Below, one piece after another: positions 1 to 4,609 of a DNA stretch of 6,725 nt. This DNA comes from Oscillospiraceae bacterium. Its GTDB lineage: Bacteria > Bacillota > Clostridia > Oscillospirales > Oscillospiraceae. The stretch's first letter is position 1. Every line of letters begins with the position of its first letter. The stretch spans positions 1-6,725 of the forward strand of contig JAEDFW010000094.1 of NCBI GenBank assembly GCA_016297855.1, given 5' to 3'. Made by a program: the position numbers and the translations under genes. Under the pieces are notes generated by a model. The model was not told where the DNA came from and did not search any database. It saw only the letters and a list, made by a program, of their open reading frames with translations.

Positions 1-41
1 AGCAGTATAACGACCGTAAAACCAAATCCCGCCGCAGATAA
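1..41 (+). CDS. C-terminal end of an upstream gene (partial)
   Basis: In the frame starting at base 3, twelve codons read QYNDRKTKSRRR and end at a TAA at 39-41. A strongly basic tail followed 31 bases later by an intrinsic terminator is what the end of a real gene looks like. Such tails occur on nucleic-acid-binding and ribosome-associated proteins, but twelve residues are too few to assign a family. The other two plus frames are less convincing: one stops at once, and the other runs through the terminator hairpin. Confidence 0.45.
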   Translation, partial: QYNDRKTKSRRR

Positions 42-72
42 CTGCGCCTGCTGCCAGACGTTTCTGCATCAT

Positions 73-114
73 AAAAAACGCAGCCCTCTGTTTCTCAGAA
101 GGCTGCGTTTTTTT
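73..114. terminator. Bidirectional intrinsic terminator
   Basis: The stem CGCAGCC (79-85) pairs with GGCTGCG (101-107). It continues inward past one C/A mismatch as TCTG (87-90) with CAGA (96-99), around the loop TTTCT. The hairpin is preceded by six A (73-78) and followed by seven T (108-114), so it gives a hairpin plus U-tract on both strands. It would end both the upstream plus-strand gene and the convergent minus-strand repressor gene, whose stop codon (113-115 on the complement) touches it. Confidence 0.9.
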
Positions 115-538
115 ACTTGATGAACTTGTCGATGGCCTGACACAGATCGTCCAGCGCCTGTTCGTCGTCGCGCTCGACGGCTTCGACCAGACAGTGCTGG
201 ATGTGGTCCTGCAAAATCACCTTGCCTACGTTATTGATGGCCGCGCGCACCGCTGCGATCTGCACAAGAACTTCCGAGCAGTCGCGCCCTTCCTCGACCA
301 TTTTTTTCACATGCTCGAGATGGCCGATGGCACGCGCCAGACGGTTGATAACGGCGCGGGTATTCGCGTGCGTGTGGCCATGTGCGGCGGAAGGATCGTG
401 CGCGTGCGCGTGATCGTTTGCCTGTTCGGGCGTATGGCCGTCGTCGGGATAGTGCAGGTGGGCGATGCCGTGCTCATGCAGATAGTCGTGGTCATGCTCA
501 TGCTCATGTTCGTGCTGCTCGTTGTGCTCGTGTTCCAT
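113..538 (-). CDS. CsoR/RcnR/InrS-family metal-sensing repressor with His-rich N-terminal tail
   Basis: This 141-residue protein is a DUF156-family all-helical DNA-binding repressor, a family that forms tetramers and leaves DNA on binding metal. The family domain spans about residues 60-141. It contains VINRLARAIGHLEHVKKM and the metal ligands Cys87, His112 and Cys116, spaced C-x24-H-x3-C exactly as in CsoR and InrS. His55 lies 32 residues before Cys87, matching the spacing I recall for the fourth nickel ligand in RcnR (His3/Cys35) and InrS (His21/Cys53). Family members are usually near 90 residues; here the first 58 residues add a tail with 18 His in HEH/HDH patterns. The ATG is preceded by AAAGGAG on the complement (547-553). 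The gene is divergent from a His-rich/cooT operon, which points to nickel rather than copper. Family assignment is strong; metal specificity is inferred. Confidence 0.9.
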   Translation of the reverse strand: MEHEHNEQHEHEHEHDHDYLHEHGIAHLHYPDDGHTPEQANDHAHAHDPSAAHGHTHANTRAVINRLARAIGHLEHVKKMVEEGRDCSEVLVQIAAVRAAINNVGKVILQDHIQHCLVEAVERDDEQALDDLCQAIDKFIK

Positions 539-568
539 TGCGCAGGCTCCTTTGCGGTTTCTGTGTGC

Positions 569-577
569 AGTATATCA
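569..577 (-). promoter_or_regulatory. Extended -10 promoter for the metal-sensing repressor gene
   Basis: On the complement the sequence reads TGATATACT, an extended -10 element (TG, one base, then TATACT at 569-574). It lies about 30 bases before the start codon and upstream of the AAAGGAG site. No good -35 hexamer is visible at 17-18 bases, which is common for extended -10 promoters. Confidence 0.55.
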
Positions 578-639
578 CAGTTCGTCCCGGTTTTCTACTG
601 AAAAAACGACGGTTTTTGCAGCCATATCAGGCTTGTAAA

Positions 640-652
640 CCCCGGACAGGGG
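640..652. promoter_or_regulatory. Candidate operator for the CsoR/InrS-type repressor
   Basis: The dyad CCCC-GGACA-GGGG lies in the divergent spacer; with flanks, the half sites TAAACCCC and GGGGATGA match at 6 of 8 positions. Operators of this repressor family are typically short C/G-tract dyads with A/T flanks. It lies 22 bases upstream of the plus-strand -35 and does not overlap the minus-strand -10, so the geometry for direct repression is not ideal. Assignment rests on motif style and location only. Confidence 0.4.
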
Positions 653-674
653 ATGATTTCCGAATCGCGCGCTC

Positions 675-703
675 TTTACAAAACAGGCGGCTTCAAGTAT
701 AAT
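675..703 (+). promoter_or_regulatory. Sigma-A promoter of the His-rich protein/cooT operon
   Basis: TTTACA (675-680), a 17-base spacer and a perfect TATAAT (698-703) form a near-consensus housekeeping promoter. Transcription would start near 710, giving a short leader with the ribosome binding site AAAGGA at 726-731. A promoter this strong fits a gene held off by a dedicated repressor and induced by metal. Confidence 0.85.
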
Positions 704-741
704 GAAAGCAACTATTTCATACACGAAAGGAATCGATAATT

Positions 742-1194
742 ATGCATCTGGAACATGATGAGAACGGTGCGCACACCCACGAACACACCCATGCCGACGG
801 CACGGTGCACGTACATGAGCACACCCATCCCCACGAACATGAACACGGACACAGCCACGAGCATACCCACGCCGACGGCACCGTGCACAGCCATGAGCAT
901 ACCCACCCGCACGAGCATACGCATGAGGCTGCAGGCTGCGGCGTTCACTGCGGCGAAGGCGTGAACTGCGCCGAATGCGGCCATGAGCACGTCAGCCCCC
1001 GGCAGGAGCTGATCGCGCTGATGAAATACATGGTCGGCCACAACGCCTCGCACGCCAACGAGCTGGCGCAGCTGGCAAAGCAGCTGCAGGAGCTTGGCGA
1101 GACGACGGCCTATGAGCAGATCATGCTGGCTGTGAGCGATTTTGAAAAGGGCAACCTGCGCCTGTCCACGGTGCTCGCTGCCATGAACGCATAA
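742..1194 (+). CDS. His-rich metal-binding protein, probable nickel storage/chaperone
   Basis: The protein has 150 residues in three parts. Residues 1-62 contain 24 His, mostly as HTH, HEH and HPH. Residues 66-79 carry four Cys (C66, C70, C76, C79), the last pair as CAEC, with His69 between and His81/His83 following. Residues 86-150 form a predicted helical domain (QELIALMKYMVGHNASHANE and onward) with two more His. There is no signal peptide or membrane segment, so it should be cytoplasmic. His-rich tails of this kind bind several Ni, Co or Zn ions. Being first in an operon with cooT, opposite a metal sensor and next to cooC and the acs genes, suggests nickel buffering or delivery for CODH/ACS. 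ATG at 742 follows AAAGGA (726-731). The family of the C-terminal domain is not one I can name; metal identity is inferred. Confidence 0.85.
   Translation: MHLEHDENGAHTHEHTHADGTVHVHEHTHPHEHEHGHSHEHTHADGTVHSHEHTHPHEHTHEAAGCGVHCGEGVNCAECGHEHVSPRQELIALMKYMVGHNASHANELAQLAKQLQELGETTAYEQIMLAVSDFEKGNLRLSTVLAAMNA
778..918 (+). repeat. In-frame tandem duplication in the His-rich region
   Basis: Residues 13-33 and 39-59 of the His-rich protein are the same 21-residue unit, running from HEHTHADGTV to HTHPHEH, with one difference (Val24 versus Ser50). At DNA level the copies are 778-840 and 856-918, a period of 78 bases (26 codons). The copies differ at many synonymous positions, so the duplication is old or kept by selection on protein sequence. 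Confidence 0.9.
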
Positions 1195-1206
1195 GGAGGC
1201 GGCATT

Positions 1207-1401
1207 ATGTGCCTTGCAATGGTTTATAAAACGGAGCAGAAGGCGGAAAACCTGCTGCTTTCCAACGTCCAGCGCATCGACTGCAAAGACGGTATGGTGT
1301 ATCTCACCGATCTCATGGAGCGGCAGGTCGTCATCGAGGGCGAGCTGGTCTCGGTCGATCTGGTGGGCAATACCGCCATCGTCATCCCGCGCGCGGTATG
1401 A
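1207..1401 (+). CDS. cooT: CooT-family nickel-binding protein
   Basis: The product is a 64-residue protein beginning MCLAMVY. CooT of Rhodospirillum rubrum is a small dimeric nickel-binding protein (about 66 residues) linked to CO dehydrogenase maturation, in which Cys2 next to the initiator Met is needed for nickel binding. Cys2 is present here, and the rest (KDGMVYLTDLMERQVVIEGELVSV in overview, a beta-rich fold) matches the family in size and pattern. A second Cys is at 26. The start is fixed by TAAGGAGG, in which the stop of the upstream gene (1192-1194) runs into the GGAGG (1195-1199), seven bases before the ATG. The stop overlaps the next gene's start as ATGA. Its exact role in nickel delivery is not settled even in the type species; the context of cooC and acs genes supports CODH/ACS maturation. 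Confidence 0.85.
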   Translation: MCLAMVYKTEQKAENLLLSNVQRIDCKDGMVYLTDLMERQVVIEGELVSVDLVGNTAIVIPRAV

Positions 1402-1628
1402 CACACGAATATGAATTGGTGCGCGAGATCCAGAATCTTTGCGCGAACAACCAGATGCGGGACGTCTTTTTTGAGGAGATCGAGACCGACGATCCCGTGG
1501 CCTACGTCCGTGAGATGGTAAAAGGAAAAGAGGTCAACCTCAGCGTCGATCAGAAGGCGAACGGCGATCTGACCGTGTTTGTTGAGAGCGCGGGTATGAC
1601 GCAGAAATTTGTCTTTACGCGTCTGTAG
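1398..1628 (+). CDS. Hypothetical small protein, third gene of the nickel operon
   Basis: The protein has 76 residues and no family I recognise. Residues 3-20 look like an amphipathic helix (EYELVREIQNLCANNQ, containing the only Cys, C15). An acidic stretch follows (FFEEIETDD, about 24-32), then a helix and apparently two or three beta strands ending QKFVFTRL. There is no signal peptide, membrane segment or metal-binding cluster. Its ATG overlaps the cooT stop in an ATGA, so it is probably made by translational coupling; no separate ribosome binding site is obvious. The tight linkage to cooT and the His-rich gene suggests a role in nickel handling or CODH/ACS maturation, but this is guilt by association. 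Confidence 0.75.
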   Translation: MTHEYELVREIQNLCANNQMRDVFFEEIETDDPVAYVREMVKGKEVNLSVDQKANGDLTVFVESAGMTQKFVFTRL

Positions 1629-1636
1629 GCGCGCGC

Positions 1637-1679
1637 AGCGCCGGAAGAGAAAACTGCACGGGAAATCGGCCGCTTTTTT
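1637..1679 (+). terminator. Probable intrinsic terminator after the nickel operon
   Basis: AGCG (1637-1640) pairs with CGCT (1671-1674), and CCG (1641-1643) with CGG (1667-1669), leaving one bulged C and a loop of about 23 bases. Six T follow (1674-1679). The large loop makes it weaker than the terminator at 73-114. A competing compact hairpin, GGCGC (1628-1632) with GCGCC (1638-1642), sits right at the stop codon. Together with a new promoter downstream it separates this operon from metF. Confidence 0.55.
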
Positions 1680-1702
1680 GTCGGATTTGTCCGGCAACGG
1701 GC

Positions 1703-1731
1703 TTGTATTTGTCTAATAAATATGATACGAT
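1703..1731 (+). promoter_or_regulatory. Probable metF-operon promoter with extended -10
   Basis: TTGTAT (1703-1708), 17 bases, then TACGAT (1726-1731), preceded by TG plus one base (1723-1725) as an extended -10. The -35 matches consensus only at TTG. A transcript starting near 1738 would have a leader of about 84 bases before the metF ATG. The leader contains a possible hairpin GGGAGAG (1753-1759)/CTTTCCT (1766-1772), which needs G-U pairs, and an AT-rich stretch before the ribosome binding site. Confidence 0.55.
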
Positions 1732-1743
1732 ATTTCTGTATCG
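1728..1743. promoter_or_regulatory. Dyad CGATA-N6-TATCG overlapping the metF -10
   Basis: A perfect 5-base inverted repeat, CGATA (1728-1732) and TATCG (1739-1743), spans the end of the proposed -10 and the expected transcription start. This is the right place for a repressor site, but a dyad this short can arise by chance in AT-rich promoter DNA and no cognate regulator is visible. Confidence 0.3.
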
Positions 1744-1811
1744 AATCGGGCTGGGAGAGTATGCGCTTTCCTGGCTCAGATTCATGCAGGCAATCTATTT
1801 TTATTTATTTT

Positions 1812-1816
1812 GGAGG
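1812..1816 (+). promoter_or_regulatory. Ribosome binding site deciding the metF start
   Basis: GGAGG at 1812-1816 lies five bases before the ATG at 1822. A TTG at 1810-1812 is in the same frame, but it overlaps this site and so cannot be the start served by it. Confidence 0.85.
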
Positions 1817-1821
1817 CAAAT

Positions 1822-2751
1822 ATGAGCGTTGCTGAAATCTATGAAAACAGAGCCACATTCTCGTTCGAGGTTTTCCCGCCGAAAACCGATGTGGGTATGG
1901 AAAAGCTTTGCGGTGCGGGCGGCGTGCTGGAAAAGCTGTATACCCTGAACCCCGACTACATCTCCTGCACCTACGGCGCTGGCGGTACAAACGTAGGCAA
2001 GAACCTGGAAGTACTCGACAAGATCAGAGCCGACGGCAAGTGCGAGCCTGTGACGCACTTTACCTGCATCGGCAACACCAAGGAAGACATCAGGAACAAG
2101 CTGCAGACGTATCTTGACCACGGCATCGACCATGTGCTGGCGCTGCGCGGCGATCTGCCCTTCGGATGGACAGGCACCAACGGCGATCTGCACTATGCCA
2201 CCGAGCTTGTCAAGTTCATCCGCAAGGAGTTCGGCGACAAGTTCACCATCGCGGTTGCGGGCTCTCCCGAAGGCCATATCCAGTGCCGCAGCCTGGAGGC
2301 TGATATCGCTTTCCTGAAGCAGAAGCAGGACAACGGCGCCGACTTCATCATCTCGCAGCTGTGCTGGGATATGGACGCGTTCCGCCGCTGGCTCGACGCG
2401 ATCCGTGACGCCGGTATCTGGCTGCCCGTCGACGTGGGCATCATGCCCATCCTCGATCAGGCCGCTACGATCAACATGGCGCTCAGCCGCAACGGCTGCG
2501 TGATGGACCGCAAGCTCTGCGAGATCATCTCGAAAAACTGGATTTTCCCGAACCCGTTTGACAAAGAGCCGTTCGACGCCGACGTCGAAGGCAAGAAGGC
2601 CAGCTTCAAGCAGGCCGGCATCGAATATACCATCAACCAGATCGACCAGTACCGCGCCTGCGGCGTCGACGGCATCCATCTGTACGCGCTCAACAAGTAC
2701 GATGACGTCGCCTACATCGCAAAGGCTGCAGGTCTCATCGACCTCGTGTAA
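1822..2751 (+). CDS. metF: 5,10-methylenetetrahydrofolate reductase
   Basis: This 309-residue TIM-barrel flavoenzyme reduces methylene-H4folate to methyl-H4folate, the methyl donor of the Wood-Ljungdahl pathway and of methionine synthesis. Family hallmarks in order: TFSFEVFPPKT (12-22, with the catalytic-region Glu16), CTYGAGGT (49-56), HFTCIG (79-84), HVLALRGD (104-111, Asp111 at the folate-contacting position), AGSPEGH (146-152), DFIISQLCWD (174-183, Gln179), VGIMPI (205-210) and GIHLYALNK (284-292). Length is normal for the short bacterial MetF, which lacks the C-terminal regulatory domain of eukaryotic enzymes. Start is ATG 1822, set by GGAGG 1812-1816. It is first in the metF-cooC-acsD-acsC/E block, though a 95-base gap with a hairpin separates it from cooC. 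Many acetogens pair MetF with a zinc/iron-sulfur protein MetV; no metV lies next to it here, so the electron donor cannot be told. Confidence 0.95.
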   Translation: MSVAEIYENRATFSFEVFPPKTDVGMEKLCGAGGVLEKLYTLNPDYISCTYGAGGTNVGKNLEVLDKIRADGKCEPVTHFTCIGNTKEDIRNKLQTYLDHGIDHVLALRGDLPFGWTGTNGDLHYATELVKFIRKEFGDKFTIAVAGSPEGHIQCRSLEADIAFLKQKQDNGADFIISQLCWDMDAFRRWLDAIRDAGIWLPVDVGIMPILDQAATINMALSRNGCVMDRKLCEIISKNWIFPNPFDKEPFDADVEGKKASFKQAGIEYTINQIDQYRACGVDGIHLYALNKYDDVAYIAKAAGLIDLV

Positions 2752-2758
2752 CGCGCAG

Positions 2759-2789
2759 CGTCCCGGCGGGCACTGCGTCCGCCGGGACG
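2759..2789 (+). other. GC-rich intercistronic hairpin between metF and cooC
   Basis: CGTCCCGGCGG (2759-2769) and CCGCCGGGACG (2779-2789) are perfect complements of 11 base pairs around a 9-base loop. No T-tract follows, so it is not a standard intrinsic terminator. It could stabilise the metF or cooC mRNA ends, attenuate read-through, or end transcription with a protein factor. I see no convincing separate promoter in the 95-base gap. Confidence 0.8.
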
Positions 2790-2832
2790 AGCGTCTCGCG
2801 GCGGCTGGCTTACAAATTGCAGCGAGACTTTG

Positions 2833-2838
2833 AAGGAG
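2833..2838 (+). promoter_or_regulatory. Ribosome binding site deciding the cooC start
   Basis: AAGGAG at 2833-2838 lies eight bases before the ATG at 2847. An in-frame TTG at 2817 would add ten residues, but it lies upstream of this site, and the extra residues precede the usual family start. Confidence 0.85.
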
Positions 2839-2846
2839 CAGATACT

Positions 2847-3614
2847 ATGGCTACACACACCATCGCAGTTGCCGGTAAGGGCGGCGTCGGCAAGACGACG
2901 ACCTGCGGCATGATCATCGACTATCTGTGCAAACAGAAAAAAGGCCCCATTCTGGTGGTCGACGCCGACGCCAACTCCAACCTCAACGAGGTTCTGGGCG
3001 TGGAGGTCGAGACGACGTTGGGCGATATCCGCGAAGAGATGGCCCGCGCCGAGCAGAAGGGCACGGTTCCGGCCAATATGACCAAGGCCGACTATGCCGA
3101 GATGAAATTCAGCACGGCACTCATTGAAGAGGACGACTTTGACATGCTCGTCATGGGCAGGACGCAGGGTAAGGGCTGCTACTGCTTTGTCAACGGCGTT
3201 CTCAAGACCCAGATCGACAAATACGCGGGCAACTACCGCTATATGGTCATCGACAACGAGGCAGGACTCGAGCACATCAGCCGCGGGACACTTCCGCATG
3301 TGGATACGATGCTGCTCATTTCCGACTGCTCGCGCCGCGGCGTACAGGCTGTGGGCAGAATCGCGGAGATGATCCGCGAGCTGGAGCTGAAGCCCGGCAC
3401 GATGAAGCTGATTATCAACCGCGCGCCCGGCGGCAAGCTGAACGCCGGCGTGGCGGAGGAAATAAAACGGTATGATCTCGACCTGGTGGGCGTTCTGCCG
3501 CAGGACGAGCTGGTATATGAGTACGACTGCGAGGGCAAACCCAGCTCGCAGGTTCCCGACAGCGCGCCCGTCAAGCAGGCGATGGAAGAGATCATGCGCA
3601 AACTTGGTTTATAA
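2847..3614 (+). CDS. cooC: CooC/AcsF-family ATPase for nickel insertion into CODH/ACS
   Basis: This 255-residue MinD/NifH-like P-loop ATPase belongs to a family that binds nickel at a dimer interface and uses ATP to load CO dehydrogenase (CooC) or acetyl-CoA synthase (AcsF). The deviant Walker A GKGGVGKT is at 10-17, with signature Lys11. VVDADANSN follows at 37-45. GKGCYCFVNG (108-117) holds the CxC pair Cys111/Cys113, the metal site of CooC proteins. A Walker B/switch region, VIDNEAGLEH, is at 134-143. IINRAP (189-194) and VGVLPQD (214-220) are nucleotide-contacting motifs typical of the superfamily. Start is ATG 2847 after AAGGAG. The acsD gene starts 29 bases downstream. The symbol cooC is used for the family; whether this copy serves CODH, ACS or both cannot be decided from sequence. 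Confidence 0.92.
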   Translation: MATHTIAVAGKGGVGKTTTCGMIIDYLCKQKKGPILVVDADANSNLNEVLGVEVETTLGDIREEMARAEQKGTVPANMTKADYAEMKFSTALIEEDDFDMLVMGRTQGKGCYCFVNGVLKTQIDKYAGNYRYMVIDNEAGLEHISRGTLPHVDTMLLISDCSRRGVQAVGRIAEMIRELELKPGTMKLIINRAPGGKLNAGVAEEIKRYDLDLVGVLPQDELVYEYDCEGKPSSQVPDSAPVKQAMEEIMRKLGL

Positions 3615-3627
3615 AAATTATTTTTAT
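3611..3627. repeat. AT-only perfect dyad at the cooC stop
   Basis: ATAAAAAT and ATTTTTAT flank a single T (3619), giving a 17-base perfect palindrome that includes the cooC stop codon (3612-3614). The acsD ribosome binding site AGGGGGA begins right after it (3628-3634). With almost no loop it is a poor RNA hairpin. It may only be an A/U-rich translation enhancer ahead of acsD. Confidence 0.5.
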
Positions 3628-3643
3628 AGGGGGATTCATCATT

Positions 3644-4588
3644 ATGCCTTTCGTTCCCAAGAAACAGGCTTACAACGCAAAGATCAATGAAGTTGTTCTT
3701 GGCGTTGGCGAAAAAGCCACGGCGATCGGCGGCCAGAACGTGCTGCCGTTCCATACCTTCGATGCAGAGATCAAGAACGCACCCAAGATCGGTGTGGAGC
3801 TGACCGACTTCGGCATGGAAGAGTACACCATGCCCGGCGAGCAGGAATTTTACGCCGGCTGTGAGAGCGTGGTCGATATGGCCAAGCGCGCCGAGACCAT
3901 GGAAGGCGCGTCGTTCCTCTGCCTGCACTTCGAGGGCGCAGATCCCAACGGCGCAAACAAGTCCGTGGAAGAATGCGTGAAGCTGGCAAAGGACGTCTCC
4001 GACGCCACCACGATGCCGCTCGTCATCATGGGCTGCAAGAACGTGGAGAAGGACACCGAGCTCTTCAACAAGATCGCCGAGGCACTCTCGGGCAAGAACA
4101 TTCTTGTCCTGTCCGCCCGTGACGAGAACTACAAGACCGTCGGCGCTTCGGCCGGTCTTGCGTACAACCAGAAGGTCGGCGCGGAATCCGCCGTCGACAT
4201 CAACCTTGCCAAGCAGCTCAACACCGTCATGACCCAGCTGGGCGTGAGCGGCCAGAACATCGTCATGAACATCGGCTCCGCCGCTGTCGGCTACGGCTAT
4301 GAATATGTCGCCTCCACCCTTGACCGTATCAAGGACGCGGCCCTCAAGCAGTCCGATGCGATGCTGCAGATGCCCATCATGACCCCTGTGTCCTCCGATA
4401 CCTGGGGCGTGAAGGAAGCCATCATGCCCGAGGCTGACATGCCCGAATGGGGCAATCAGGAAGAGCGCGGCGTCGAGATGGAAATCGCCACCGCGGCGGC
4501 CGTGCTGGCCGGCGGTTCGGACGCGATCATTATGCGTCATCCGGCAGCCATCAAGGCCATCGCCGCGATGATCGATGCGCTGATGTAA
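3644..4588 (+). CDS. acsD: Corrinoid iron-sulfur protein (CFeSP), small subunit
   Basis: This 314-residue protein is the delta/small subunit of the CFeSP of the Wood-Ljungdahl pathway, close to the usual length of about 310-325. It is a TIM-barrel protein that pairs with AcsC and helps hold the corrinoid that carries the methyl group from methyl-H4folate to acetyl-CoA synthase. Recognisable stretches are EVVLGVGEKATAIGGQNVLPF (roughly 16-36), PKIGVELTDFG (47-57), SFLCLHFEGADPNG (90-103), PLVIMGCKNVEKD (124-136), NILVLSARDENYKTVG (151-166), NIVMNIGSAAVGYGYEY (205-221) and MTPVSSDTWGVKEA (246-259). Start is ATG 3644, ten bases after GGGGG (3629-3633). The stop is followed after 21 bases by the acsC/acsE gene, so the two partner subunits are co-transcribed and made together. 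Confidence 0.95.
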   Translation: MPFVPKKQAYNAKINEVVLGVGEKATAIGGQNVLPFHTFDAEIKNAPKIGVELTDFGMEEYTMPGEQEFYAGCESVVDMAKRAETMEGASFLCLHFEGADPNGANKSVEECVKLAKDVSDATTMPLVIMGCKNVEKDTELFNKIAEALSGKNILVLSARDENYKTVGASAGLAYNQKVGAESAVDINLAKQLNTVMTQLGVSGQNIVMNIGSAAVGYGYEYVASTLDRIKDAALKQSDAMLQMPIMTPVSSDTWGVKEAIMPEADMPEWGNQEERGVEMEIATAAAVLAGGSDAIIMRHPAAIKAIAAMIDALM

Positions 4589-4609
4589 TCAGGAAGGAGG
4601 AACATAATT

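Noticed and set aside
1..120. Open plus frame from base 1 to a TGA at 118-120
   Set aside because: It would translate through a strong bidirectional terminator; the neighbouring frame ending at 41 is a better gene end.
194..601. 135-codon plus-strand frame with Val/Leu/Met-rich pseudo-membrane stretch
   Set aside because: It is antisense to the CsoR-family gene; the hydrophobic run is only the complement of His/Glu codons in that gene's tail.
712..1404. 230-codon minus-strand frame opposite the His-rich gene and cooT
   Set aside because: The complement of the CAC/CAT-rich repeat yields Val/Met runs that mimic membrane segments; it also covers the plus-strand RBS and cooT.
1741..1821. metF leader as a tetrahydrofolate riboswitch, suggested by a GGAGAGTA string
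   Set aside because: The string resembles the 5' start of that riboswitch class, but I find no matching 3' CTCC closing strand or the expected pseudoknot and joining segments; a covariance-model search would settle it.
1810..1821. TTG start for metF adding four residues
   Set aside because: The TTG lies inside the ribosome binding site that serves the ATG at 1822.
1761..1835. 24-codon leader ORF overlapping the metF start
   Set aside because: Its only upstream purine run (GGGAG) is too close to the ATG for good initiation, and the peptide has no feature suggesting attenuation.
3239..4540. 433-codon minus-strand frame opposite cooC and acsD
   Set aside because: Composition artefact of strong codon bias in acsD; it crosses two real genes and their spacer and has no recognisable domain.
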